Shown here: one piece after another, positions 37,362 through 48,548 of the stretch
Position numbering within the stretch: position 1 is the stretch's first letter
Layout: each line of letters starts with the position of its first letter
Made by a program: the position numbers and the translations under genes
The notes under the pieces: model-generated
Database searches by the model: none
What the model saw: only the letters and a program-made list of their open reading frames with translations
What the model was told of the DNA's origin: nothing
Source: Rhizophagus clarus
Taxonomy: Eukaryota > Glomeromycota > Glomeromycetes > Glomerales > Glomeraceae
DNA: 64,000 bases
Direction of reading: 5' to 3'
Assembly: GCA_015698045.1 (NCBI GenBank)
Contig: BLAL01000250.1
Location: 620,001 to 684,000 of the forward strand

Positions 37362-38650
37362 ATAATTTTTACCAAATTACAAGTTGACAACGATGCTTAC
37401 GTAAAATATTTCGTGATCATGTGGTCATTCTAAATTACCGTTCTACTTACAGTATTTACAAAGGATTTTATCAACAAATAAAAAGAAAAATGGTGAAACT
37501 TTGGTACATATTAAATTACCGAACATTTTACCTGAAAATTTTCAAATAATTTTGAGGTGAGTAATACAGTGAATAAGCCGTCATTTTACAAAATATATAA
37601 ATATTAATTACCATTAAATGTTTTATTTCAGATATATTTACGGAGGAAGTCTTTCTTTGGATGAATGTGATACTTTAAGAATTTTTAAGGTCTTGGTTGC
37701 TGCTAGTGAACTTAATCTTCAAGAATTAGTTGATTATTTACAACTTTATATAATTAAAAATGATAAAAATTGGATGGACCAAAATTTTAGTCTCATATAT
37801 CAAACAAGTTTCGAAAATAATTCTTTCTTGGAACTTCAAAAATATTGTGTTGATTTAATTTCAAAAAGACCAGATAAGATACTTAAATCAATTAGTTTCT
37901 CTTCAATTCCAGAAAAACTTTTAACTTCAATTATTAAAAATAACAATCATCAGATGAGCGAAATTCAAGTTTGGAAATATGAACTTCAATGGGGACTTGT
38001 TCAAAATCCGGAACTTTCTTCTGATCCCGCTATCATTTCATCAATGTATTAAAGAATACTTTACAACATCTCATTACTTTTATTAAGTTTAATAATTTAA
38101 CTTCTAGAGAATTTTCTGATGATTACCTTATAAAATTTTACCAAAGGAATTAAATAAGGATTTATTAAATTTATATCCTGATAGCAAACTAACTGATAAC
38201 TTAAAAAATATGGATTCAAAGTTATTACGTTTCAACATGCTGAATTAATCTCGAAATGGATCGATAAATTAGATATTACGATCAGGTAAGCTTTTATATG
38301 AATTTAAATTAATTTTCATGAGATTTGTGAAATCGTTCTTGTACTATAACGATTATTAAAGTAAAAAGTAATAACCAAATTCTTGAAAGATACAATCCAA
38401 TTGAATGGAAATCTGATCGTAATTATGGCGTTACTAAGGATAGTTTTATATTCTCTGAGAATGGTGATGATTTTAATAAACATATTTTAAGTCGTGTTAT
38501 TAATGAAAATTATTCTACACTTAACGACCATTCTTATGGTCCATCATTTGGTGGCGCTGATCTTATTTTGCGAAGGGATAGTGAGCATCCAACTTATACC
38601 ACATTCACACATTTCCTCTCGCGCTCCTCGTATGTATTATCGAATCTTTT
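37362..38650 (+). pseudogene. BTB-BACK-TLDc pseudogene (third copy)
   Basis: Clearly homologous to the BTB-BACK-TLDc-ZZ genes at 24875 and 56688, and closer to the latter in exon 2. The start codon and the first part of the BTB domain are deleted (sequence jumps from a FLPK-like word to the VGNDPYVK region near 37385). Intron 1 is kept (donor 37557, acceptor ending 37631). Exon 2 stays open to 38052, then about 13 bp is missing and the frame is lost. More indels follow through the TLDc part. A deletion joins the end of TLDc (GCGAAGGGATAGTG) straight to the end of ZZ finger 1 (near 38585), removing the first finger. The exon-3 donor is still present near 38630, and no second ZZ exon follows. 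It is therefore non-functional. Confidence 0.88.
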
Positions 38651-38757
38651 TGAATTATAGCATTTTATATTACTAAAACTTGTCTCCGTATGCATAAAGA
38701 GAAGGAATATTTGACATTTGAATGTTGATCGTATCAAATTTCAGCAGGAGCTTTCAA

Positions 38758-38955
38758 ACAAACAGGTTAGCCTTAAGTATCCGGGACCTTGCGGGAGGGG
38801 AAATATTAAGAAATGCAAACGCTGTACATGCAAAATCAATCAATAAATAAATATCTCAAACAGGTTAGTCTTAAGTATTCGGGACCTTGCACGAAAAAAA
38901 GGTATATCAAGAAATGCAAACGCTGTACATGCGAAATCAATCAATAAATAATATC
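38758..38955. repeat. 99-bp tandem repeat, two copies
   Basis: Units at 38758-38856 and 38857-38955 begin CAAACAGGTTAGYCTTAAGT and share AAATGCAAACGCTGTACATG. They are about 85-90% alike and richer in G+C than their surroundings. They start about 110 bp after the BTB pseudogene ends. Confidence 0.8.
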
Positions 38956-39864
38956 TTTCCATATTCTTTCTTTTTTGTTATTTCTATCTTTATTATAATC
39001 ATTTATCTGCACAACTATCAAAAATCATGCAATGCTCAATGTCGTTCCAAACAATAATATCACTACAGTATTTCGTCAGATGTTAATATTCTTCACCATA
39101 ACAATCAGCAATCCATATCCAATAACGTTTACCTCCGTAACTTTGCCATAACCAAACCATGAACCAAATTCAACTTAATTCACCCTATTTAAATCCTTAC
39201 TCTATCATGACAAGAATTTTATCAATACAATAACGATATTTTTAAAGTAAAATTGGTTCAATCTGACCGTCCTAGTTTGATAATTTTGGTCAATTTTATA
39301 ATGCTGGATAGAATTAAAATGGGAGATTTGTATAAAGTAATTTTACTAACTTCAATAAGATTTCATAACCATAAAAGGAGTAAAAAAAAAAAAAATAGGT
39401 TAGCCCCTGGCTCACCACATTAATATAGTATTGTCTGTGCTATTTCTCACGGTTAACTATAAAAAAGGTTTTAATTTATTAAAAGTTAATTTCGACTTTA
39501 TTAAAGTTCAAGGGAACTTACAAAAAAAAAAAATTTTTTTTTGTATTAATAATTGACGTTGACTTTTGAGATAATGTGTATGAAATGATAATACAACGAT
39601 CAAAAAAATTTTTTATGCCAGAAATGGATATTTTTTTCCGCATATAACTAAAAAGTTCTGTTCATTCAGCTTTAAAATAAGTAGAGAGAGGTATATAATA
39701 TTTATACATTTTATTTTCAGCGATAGGACTATATTTTTACTGTGATATTGGTAACTACTATATTAAACATTTATTAGAATATAAAAGGAACGATCCAAAC
39801 GGAGAAACAAAATAAAATTAAAAGAAAAAAATATAAAATATGGATAAATTCTATAAATTGAACA
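38956..39864. other. Intergenic
   Basis: No gene or bounded repeat is supported. Confidence 0.45.
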
Positions 39865-40474
39865 TTAAGAATTTATTGTCAAAATCGAGGAAGTAAGAAC
39901 TTGCTGAAACTGATTTTGAATGTCAGAATTAGTTGTAGGCATAATGATAATAGGTGCCTGAGAATAATAAATACTAATACTAAAGGGATTAAGCAGAGAA
40001 AGTAAATTAGATCGTGGTGGATTATTTTGATTTTGGCATTGCGGAGGCGAAATGTTATTAACACGGGCTGCTGATTGTTATGATGAGGGATATTGTTTGA
40101 AACGTCAAGAGAAGTAGTAAAGTTATTGTTCGAAATGACATTAGATATGGTTTGTTGGTAATTTTGGTGGAGATTATGGTCAGGAATAACAGTAACACTG
40201 TTATTTGAATTGCCGGGTTGCTGATTATTGTTATGATGAGGGACATTGTTTGAAATGTCAGAAGTAGTAACGTTGTTATTTGAATTGCCGGATTGCTGAA
40301 TAGTATATTGCTCATAGTTAGGAAGAATATTGTTTGAATCATCATATTGTTGTTGAAGATTATGGTTAGGAGGTAAAGCGACATTTAGTTGTTGATGCTA
40401 TACATGACAGGTGTGTGCATATCGTACGCCTCGGTTTGCAAATCGTAGACGCGTGAAGAATTATTAGTATTCAT
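39865..40474 (-). pseudogene. Asn/Gln-rich protein gene with two frameshifts
   Basis: On the minus strand an ATG at 40474 opens a frame (MNTNNSSRVYDLQTEAYDMH). It slips near 40390 into a frame rich in Asn, Gln and His (HQQLNVALPPNHN, YEQYTIQQSGNSNNN), and slips again near 40070 into PPQCQNQNNPPRSNLLSLL, ending at 39865. The middle contains an imperfect internal repeat: GNSNN and SNN(V/I)PHHNN-QQP each occur twice. The other frames covering this region are hydrophobic mirror translations of the Asn/Gln codons. Such low-complexity tracts are common in fungal transcription regulators, but no DNA-binding domain is visible here. Either the gene is dead or small introns I cannot define remove the shifts. 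Confidence 0.5.
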
Positions 40475-41801
40475 AGTTTTTGTTTTCTTATTTATTTGAT
40501 TAATTAGATAGTAAATTTATAAATTATTGAATTGATAAAAATCAAAGATTTTATAAGAAAGACGATTAGGGAGTATACACGTATTAAAAGTTGTGGAAAT
40601 CAGGAAAGATAAATGATAAGTTCTTATTAAGTATGAGAGATTTTTTTCACAGAATTTTTTTCGCAATAATTTTCTTGAAAATATCCTTCAATCTCTCTTA
40701 TATAAAAAACTGAATAGATAGATTTATTGACTGAACAAATTTCCATTTTTGTTTTTTTATCTTTCAAATGATTGATAAAAGAAGGTAGAGTTAGCCAAAT
40801 TCCGAAACTACACACAAATTATTTGGTTGTTTATTAAAAATAAGGATTACCAATCACGAAACGGAAAATTTATGACCTCCGTTAAATACTGTTAAACCTT
40901 AACCAAAAAAAGATATACAAGTTTAGCGGGCGTTAAGTAAATATTAGGTAAAACGACAAGTAAAAATTTTTTTGATGAATTTCCCATGATATGTGTCTGC
41001 GTAAGACTTTAACTTGTTTATAGTAAAATCCGTATGTTTATATAACGCGCCACTAGCGTTAGTGTTACATGATATGAAGGACGAAATTTGTTTTGATGAA
41101 AAATCTTTAGAAAGGACAGGTTTTTATTTGCTGGTAGCCATAGAGTCTACGAAAAATTTACTAAAGTAGATGAGGCACGGAAGTAGAGCACCATTGAGGA
41201 CTAATGAGTCAATGTAACTCTAAACCTATTTTACTAACCCTTACTGCTGTACAGTACCTCTATGGAGTCTTCAGCCGTAATTCGAGGGTGGAGGACGTGA
41301 AAGGCTTCAAGTGGTGAATAATATTTTGACGAATAAAAAAAAAGTTAAAATAGAGCGAGAAAGTATCTAGACAACTAGACGGAGGAATATATTGTTCCTA
41401 AAATTCGATCTAAAGGACTTAGTATAAGAAAATACGAAAACCAGCATAAAAATGTAAAAAGATTTATGAAAAGTGTAATAAAAGTTGTTTGTATATTGGT
41501 ACAGTTTTATTGAAAATTCACTTAAAGTCTTAAGCAAGATAGTTATATTGTACCAAAAATTTACGAGGGAGAGTTTTTTTAATACCTAGTTAACATGCGA
41601 CTAAGTAGTTTACGAATATACCAACCATATAATTTTGGTTCTTCGAAAATTAATGTTTTAACAGTTAATTGACGTTTATTTAAATTAATAACAGTTTCAA
41701 AATAATCAATTGTAAAACATATTTATTTAACATTCTTAATTTAAAAAATAAGTCAAGAATAAATATGATCTCTGTTTAATAATTATAAAAGAATATCTTC
41801 T
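40475..41801. other. Intergenic
   Basis: No gene is supported. The stretch is slightly richer in G+C at 41040-41310, without recognisable coding frames or repeats. Confidence 0.4.
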
Positions 41802-43988
41802 CTAAAACTGTGTTAACCAATAAATGGCTTTTTTTGTGTTTTTCTCAGTACCTTCGCCTCGTGCATATAAAGATGCAAGAGCTATCCGTGCATCAGCATT
41901 TCCTCCTTCAGCTGCAATTTTATAATAATCAAACGCTTTTTCTTTATTGATACCAATTTCAAATCCGCTGCTGTAAATATATCCAAGTCTATAATATGCA
42001 TCAATAAATCCTTGCTCGGCCGATTTTTTATAAAATTCAAATGCTCTTCTTTCATTTTGACGAACACCTTTACCTAAACTATAAAATTCACCTAAATAAT
42101 ACAATGCAAGTTTATTGTCCTCCTCTGCTACTTTATGATACCAATAATTAACTTTATCCACATCACTTACTGAATCATAATCTAAATTATTTGGCACATT
42201 TCTACCAGCTGCTTCATTAAACAATTTAAATCCCTTTTTTTTATTGACTTCAGTTCCGATACCATTTATATAGTAATATCCAAGTATAAACTTTGCGCCC
42301 ACGTATCCATTTTCAGCTGATTCTTTATATAATTCAAACGCCTTAATTTCATCTTTACCCACGCCAATTCCTAATTCATAACATTCTGCCATATTACATT
42401 TTGCGTCGTTATCACCATTTTTTGCTGCTTTTTCAAACCAATAAATAGAATTTTTAAAATCTTTTTCCGTTCCGCGGCCACAATTATATAAAAAGCCAAG
42501 ACTAACTTGAGAATCTGAATACCCTTTTTTAGCTGATTCTTTAAAATATTCAAATGCTACGACTTCATTCTTTCTAACCCCTTCTCCAGTTAAGTAAAAA
42601 CAACCCATATTGAATTGCGCTATTTCACATCCACCTTCTGCAGCTTCTCTGTACCAATAAATAGATTTATCAATATTCTTTTCTACTCCAATTCCACTTT
42701 TATAATAATAACCTATATTAGTTTGTGCATTTAAGTTCCCTTTTTCTGCAGCTTTCATGTACCAAACAAATGATCTTTTATGATTTTTGGGTACCCCAGT
42801 CCCATTTTTATAACAATCACCTAAATTATTTTGCGCATCTACATTTCCTCCTTTAGCAGCTTTCTTATACCACTTAAATGCCTTATTTTCATCTTTTGGT
42901 ATTTCAATTCCATTTTGATAAAAAAAACCTATATTAGTTTGTGCATCTATATCTCCTCCTTCAGCTGCTTTCATATACCATTCAAATAATCCGTCAATGC
43001 TATGATCATTGATACCAATTTCTTTAGTCATTTGAGGTCCTGATTTACCACCTGGCTTGCTATTAGGGCTTGAATTTAAAAATGCTATTAATAAATCGTT
43101 AAATAATTCTTTTGGTAAAACTTTCTTATAAGGTAACACTTTATATGAAAATTCTTTAGAAGTTAGATTATGAAACCTAATAAAAGGAATACATTGTCGC
43201 AAAGTATTTTTTAAAGAATTAAAATCATTCTTTGAAAAACTGGAAGGGTCTGAAGAAAGTTCAGGATTTTGAGCAAGACCCCACTTAAGAACATGTTCCC
43301 ATACTTGAATTACACTCATTTGAAGTTTATCATTTTGAATGAGCGAGATAATAAGTTTTTCCGGAGTTGTAGAAAAGTCTAATGATTTGAGTATCTTATC
43401 TGGGTCTTTAGATATTAAATTATTACAATATTTTTGAAGTTCAAGGAACGAATTATTTTCAAAACTCGTTTGATATATTAAATTAAAATTTAATTCCATC
43501 CAGTTAGTTTTGTTTTTAATCAAAAAGGATTGAATATGGACGACCAATTCTTGAAGACTCAATTCACGAGCAGCGACCAGGATTTTAACAATATCTAATT
43601 CATCATATTTCTCCAGAGATATTGTTCCTCCATAAATAAATCTAAAATGAAGTATATTTACATGATTATAAAAAATATTTATTTATTTAAAATCTTAATT
43701 TTATTTGGTATTTAAAATTTCATTTACTTACCTTAAAATTATATGAAAAATTTCAGGTAAAATATTTGTCAATTTAATTTGTACCAAGGTTTCATCACTT
43801 TTCTTTTTATTAGCTGATAGAATGTTTCGTAAATAAGTAGAACGATAATTTAAGATATTCATATGAGCGCGAAATATTTTAACGTAAGGATCATTTCCTA
43901 CTTCGATAACAATATCACAATATTCATTATCATTTAAAATTTCAAGTAAATTTTCTGATAATTTTATTAAAAATTTGTTATCAATCAT
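41802..43988 (-). CDS. BTB-BACK protein with Sel1 repeats (698 aa)
   Basis: Two exons, 43988-43732 and 43641-41802, separated by a 90-bp phase-2 intron at exactly the position of intron 1 in the BTB-TLDc genes. The N-terminal 250 residues are a BTB domain (CDIVIEVG, FRAHMNILNYRS, IYGGT) and a BACK domain, clearly related to those genes. The C-terminal 430 residues are about ten Sel1 repeats of roughly 36 residues, each with an A-x-x-x-L/I/M-G-x-x-Y core followed by G-x-G-x-x-K and A-x-x-x-Y/W-x-x-x-A. Sel1 repeats form TPR-like solenoids that bind protein partners. BTB-BACK usually mediates dimerisation and Cullin-3 binding. I infer an adaptor whose solenoid selects the partner. No TLDc or ZZ follows the stop. 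Confidence 0.9.
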
Positions 43989-44639
43989 TTTTTTTCAAAT
44001 TATTATTTCAGTCAATACAATGAAGAAAGAAAAATTCGAATTCCCTAATTAATTCAAGAATGAACCTAACTTAAATATTACCCAAGATTGATCTACAAAA
44101 TTGTCGTACAGTATTACGTTACAGTTACATTTGGTTTTTTTATGAATGTTCATAGCTCGCAGATCATCCCTATGGACTAGCAACAGACGAGCACAACTTA
44201 AGCGTAAAATATCTACATTATACAATAAAGCCACCCCAATGAAGTGTCACCTATCTACTTAAAGAAAGCGAAACACTATCTAATGATGACTTACCTATTC
44301 GTTAAAACCCTCCCACCCATTAAAATAGAATACTCACACAGTCTATATGTACATATAAAGCAGGATATCAAAAGAGGAAACTAACAAATCCTAAACTAAT
44401 AAATGAGACAGCTCAGGACTCCGTCTATATGAAAAAAACTTCTACTAAGTTACAACAAAAGAAATCTATTTTGACACCAATTTTCTTAACAAATCCGCTA
44501 AATAATTGAGAAAATCAGTGAAATCTTTCGACTTGTAGTGTCGAATCGCTCCTCTTGATGGACGAACCATCAGTCTGCTTGCCGTCTGACTGACCTTACA
44601 GGATTACCACGGGATCATCTATATATGAGTAATATTATT
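43989..44639. other. Upstream of BTB-Sel1 gene
   Basis: The T/A palindrome and GTGTACGTTATTGA block found upstream of the BTB-TLDc genes are absent here; only a short T run precedes the start codon. No other feature was seen. Confidence 0.45.
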
Positions 44640-44964
44640 GATGTCGAACGAAGTTTTTAACGCAAAAAGCATATCCGTATGCCGTTCGAAAAATCCGATA
44701 AACTGACGTTATCCTGAAGGTATTTTAATGCCTAATAGGTCTTTATACTATATTTTGCTAAAATTTCCGAGTGATATTGGCGGTAACCAGGCGTTGAGTG
44801 TGTTGCGGAACATTCCTCCACGCTAGACAGAAACTTTCTCTATTTTTCCTTTCTTTTAACGATCAGTCTCCTGGGAACCATCGGACAGATATATTGCCGA
44901 GTGTGTACTTCCATTGTAAGACTCCGTCAAAATGCGAGCGAGTGTTATCCAGGGTAATTTTCAT
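44640..44964 (-). pseudogene. Transposon-type coding relic
   Basis: From an ATG at 44964 the minus-strand frame reads MKITLDNTRSHFDG and then LGNISVRWFPGD before a stop at 44863-44865. The text beyond remains protein-like in shifted frames. Base composition is noticeably richer in G+C than the neighbourhood. I believe it belongs to a repeated family of mobile-element proteins in this kind of genome, but I cannot name the family from the sequence. Confidence 0.35.
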
Positions 44965-45559
44965 CCATAGGGTTTGAAATTTCCTTTATTTCTTCATTGT
45001 AAACTTAATAGTCTTTCCCATGTACAGTACTTGAGCAGCAATTTAATATTGTCCTTGCAGGGATATTGTATACTATGATATATCGGACATTCGCATAAAC
45101 TTCTTTTGACACTTGTTGACTTTTACATTACGGGAATTCTTACTTTTTTTGATTGGATCTGTGGTTGAAGATTTTACTCGATGGTGTTACAAGCTTCTTT
45201 TCCGATTTGGTAGACAAGTTGCTTCTTAGGTTTTTTGTACGTTACGATATTTGATCGACATTGTAGAGGTGAAATTTTTTTTAATTAGTTTAGAGGCGCA
45301 ATTGTATATTTATTTTTAGTGCATAGTTTGATTTTAGCTTAATTAGTTTAATTATTTATCCGTCCGTGATGACATTCTTGTCAATCATTTTAAAATTTTT
45401 TGTCCGCGACAACGTTAAACTATGAAAGAAAAGTTTATTTTACTCTAGAAAAATCTTGGGAAATGAATTATATTTTGAAGAATAATTTTACTAGCAAATT
45501 ACCTTTGAGGAAAATAAATTTGATGGAAGAATTTTATTATTTCATTATATAATGACGAT

Positions 45560-46371
45560 AAAATCATTATTTTTGAAATACCACATGAAGAATATAAAAA
45601 GGGGAAACTCATCTAGAATATTCGATATGCCCAGGATTTACCAACACTTTTCCACTAATTTCCAATCCCATAATTTGTACAAATTCAAAAATTGGTATAA
45701 ATATGAGACCATCATCAACACAGAATCGTTGTCACACGTGTATGGTTATAACTGGCCAATATGATCAGCCTCTCTGCTGTCTTTTTCGAGCTTTCATTAA
45801 GCGCGAGTTGTTCTCTTTGGAGACTAAGTTCAGTAGATTACGAGTGACTCCCATGTACTAGCGGGTTGGGTGTGTAATGTGGTAAAAAAAAAAGAGTTTT
45901 CAACGGAGTTCAAACTAAAGAAGGGAAAAACTGTTGGCGTAGTAATCACGTGACATCGTGGCAAAGTATATAGAGCCGCCTAAGCCAAAGCCATCATAGC
46001 CTGTTATTTTTGATATTTCCGATTTATTTGATATATCAGTTTTATTTGATTTATCTGATTTATCTGATTTAATTGATTTATTTTATTTATTTGATTTATT
46101 AGTTTTATTTGATATATTAGATTTATTTGTTATATTTTTAAATATATTTTATTTTGTATAAATATCCTGAATTTTCTCTTTAGTTAAAAAAAGAGAGAAA
46201 TAATAAAGTTGTAATAACAAGTTCATATAATTAATAAATAAACTCTTTTTACCCTATAAACGAACTGTCCCTTTGTGAATAGTGTGTCTTGTTGATTGGA
46301 CTTGAGACATATCTATTGCATCCCTGTCTCCAAGCCATAGTTACCTGATCGACGAACTGACCAGAGTAACA
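45560..46371 (+). mobile_element. 3' end of an LTR retrotransposon, with LTR
   Basis: A polypurine tract (AAAGAAGGGAAAAAC, 45917-45931) directly precedes TGTTGGCGTAGTAATCACGT, the arrangement of a 3' LTR. A plausible LTR end is the CA at 46370-46371 (GACCAGAGTAACA), giving 440 bp. It contains the 46018-46130 minisatellite and a TATA-like region near 46230. The 370 bp upstream of the tract would be internal sequence; a short frame there (45552-45764) is not recognisable. A second, more decayed example is near 14314-14400. The right LTR boundary is inferred. Confidence 0.5.
46018..46130. repeat. GATTTATTT-type minisatellite
   Basis: About ten degenerate units of 9-13 bp (TGATTTATTTGATATATCAG, TTATTTGATTTATCTGATTT and similar) follow one another within the presumed LTR. 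Confidence 0.8.
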
Positions 46372-46949
46372 ATGTGATTCTTTAATGATACAGTACCTGT
46401 ATCAGATTCTCCTAAATTATTGAGTGAATTAGAACGAGACGCATAATTTTCAGTTTTTTCGTTTTATTGATGTTATGTAGATTGTTTGAAATAGGTGTTT
46501 ACCATTTTGAGGATAGGTTCTGATTTCAATCAATTCTTTATTATTTAACAGTGTGTTCTTATTGATCTTAACACTTTTTTGAGCATTTTAATTTCTTAAT
46601 GGGTGAAGATCTTGTGTCGAATTTTGGTTATGAGTATTTTGTGAATTGAATTGATTGTTATTTTTGGTTATTATTAGGAAAGTTACCCTTGTGAGAAAAG
46701 GTGATTAAATTTTTGCTTAATTTCATTATATGATCATTTTTCTGGTATAATGCGATTTGAATGTTAGCCGTTAATTTGACGTCACAAGTATTGAAAAATG
46801 TTTTTGGTTTCTATAATTAAATTTAGTTAGACCGATTATGGAATTGAACCATGATTGTTAAGAAAAATTCTTGCGAATTTTTCTTGATATATTGCTTATT
46901 TAATTTACTTTGAACTTTAAAAATAAACAGTATTAAGAAAATTCGCATA

Positions 46950-47906
46950 CTGTACAGTGAGGCGAGTTAGGTGAGATGGGAAGAGAAAATCTTTTTATTT
47001 TCTTCTAAAGTGAGGGTTTATATTTTGTATTCGAAATCTTCTTGTTTGACTCGTGATTAGATTTTTGTTTTTGATTGCGCGATCATGACAACTTTTACCT
47101 TTGATTTTTTTAAATGTTCTCTAAATCTTATATGTTTGTAGCTGTGTATAGGCCGGCTAATTTGTGGGTGTAAGAATTTCTTTCTTATATTCTTCTGAAC
47201 TTTGTTTAGAATGCTATAATTTGATGGCTCAAATTTCATCTCAAAATTTTTTTTTACAGATTCTTCACTTTCATATTCAATATGTTATAACCATTGAATA
47301 CACCTGGTTAGGTTGTTCCATACGTTTGAGTGTTTGTAACACATAGGTTTTTCGATTTTGGTGACCTGGGTAATTTAACACTTTTGGGAATGATATCTTC
47401 TATTTGTGGGAATTCAGGTACGCATTGGAAGAAGATAGTTGTATTTTTTTGTGTTGTAAGAATTCTTCTGTGAAAAAAATAAAGTTGTCCATTATTTTCG
47501 ATATTGATGATTGCATTGCAGGATACTTAATGGTGAATCCTATCTTAAGAATAGTTGGTATTCGGCTTTTTCAGGTCCACTGTAACCATTAAGTCGATTG
47601 AACTTCTTTCTGAAGTTAGTGTGTAGTGTACGTAAGTCTTGGTTTTACGGATTGTAAATGCAAAATATTTTGGTTTTAGACCTGAAAAGTAATGATGTCA
47701 AGGGAATCATCAATAATTTTTTGAATGTCTTGATTGACCTCCGATTTTTTTTTTTGCTTTTTGATGTTGAATACGGGTGATTGTATTGTTGTCATTGAGG
47801 TTTATAGTATTGTTTCTTTTGCTACCATAAACTTCTTCTTTATGACAATGCTCAGTTTTCTAGATTGTGAGATTGCGACCTGGTTACTCTTGAGGTCGAG
47901 CGACAT
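46950..47906 (-). pseudogene. Decayed mobile-element ORF
   Basis: An ATG at 47906 opens MSLDLKSNQVAISQSRKL, which ends at a stop after about 38 codons. Further protein-like pieces follow in other frames: VNQDIQKIIDDSLDIITFQ, then near 47590 MVTVDLKKPNTNYS and IINIENNGQLYFFHRRIL. The order and strand are consistent, so one ORF with many stops and shifts is likely. No diagnostic motif of reverse transcriptase, integrase or transposase was identified. The plus-strand small frames across this stretch are its antisense shadows. Confidence 0.4.
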
Positions 47907-48548
47907 TTTTATTTAAAATGAAACTTAGTCAGTATAGGAACTTGTATATAAAAACCCTTTGCCTTAAAGGCCCTAAAGTGTAATAGTGTAAAAGTGTTTT
48001 TCTAATACGACTGTGTTTAACTGTCGGATTTTTAAATTTTTATTTGAAAAATCGTTTTACCTTCTCCCTTTCGTTACATAAATTATTTACAAAATAATTT
48101 TGTTATAATTATGTGGCTGAGTAGTGAAGGGGTTGTAACAAAATCTGTAAAGTCTGGTTGATATTAAATTTGCCAATCACGTCCTACAATGGAATTGAAA
48201 AAAACATGTGAATAACAAACATATAACAAATAGTTATAAGTTGATTTAACAAAAAATGACGTAAATAATAAAGAAAGTAAGTACAAGCTGCGAGTGTATC
48301 GCGATAAATTATTAAAAAAGCATTTACCGTAAATGAGTCGCGGTTCAGTTTGGAAACTTACCATGGGATGGTTTCCTTTTATGATAGTAATTTTAAACTA
48401 ATAAATTATAAAATTATAAAAAAAAAGTGAATTTGATAATTATTATTATATTAGTTTAATTAAAAAAAAAGAAATATTAGGTTAGCGAAATGAGATCATC
48501 AAAAAATTTATACATATTGATTTTCTGTTTTGCATCTACAGTACATAA

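Noticed and set aside
38758..38955. CRISPR-like repeat
   Set aside because: Only two adjacent 99-bp units with no spacers; a eukaryotic tandem duplication fits better.
40058..40384. 108-aa hydrophobic, membrane-like protein
   Set aside because: It is the out-of-frame reading of Asn/Gln codons (AAC, CAA) of the Asn/Gln-rich gene on the same strand.
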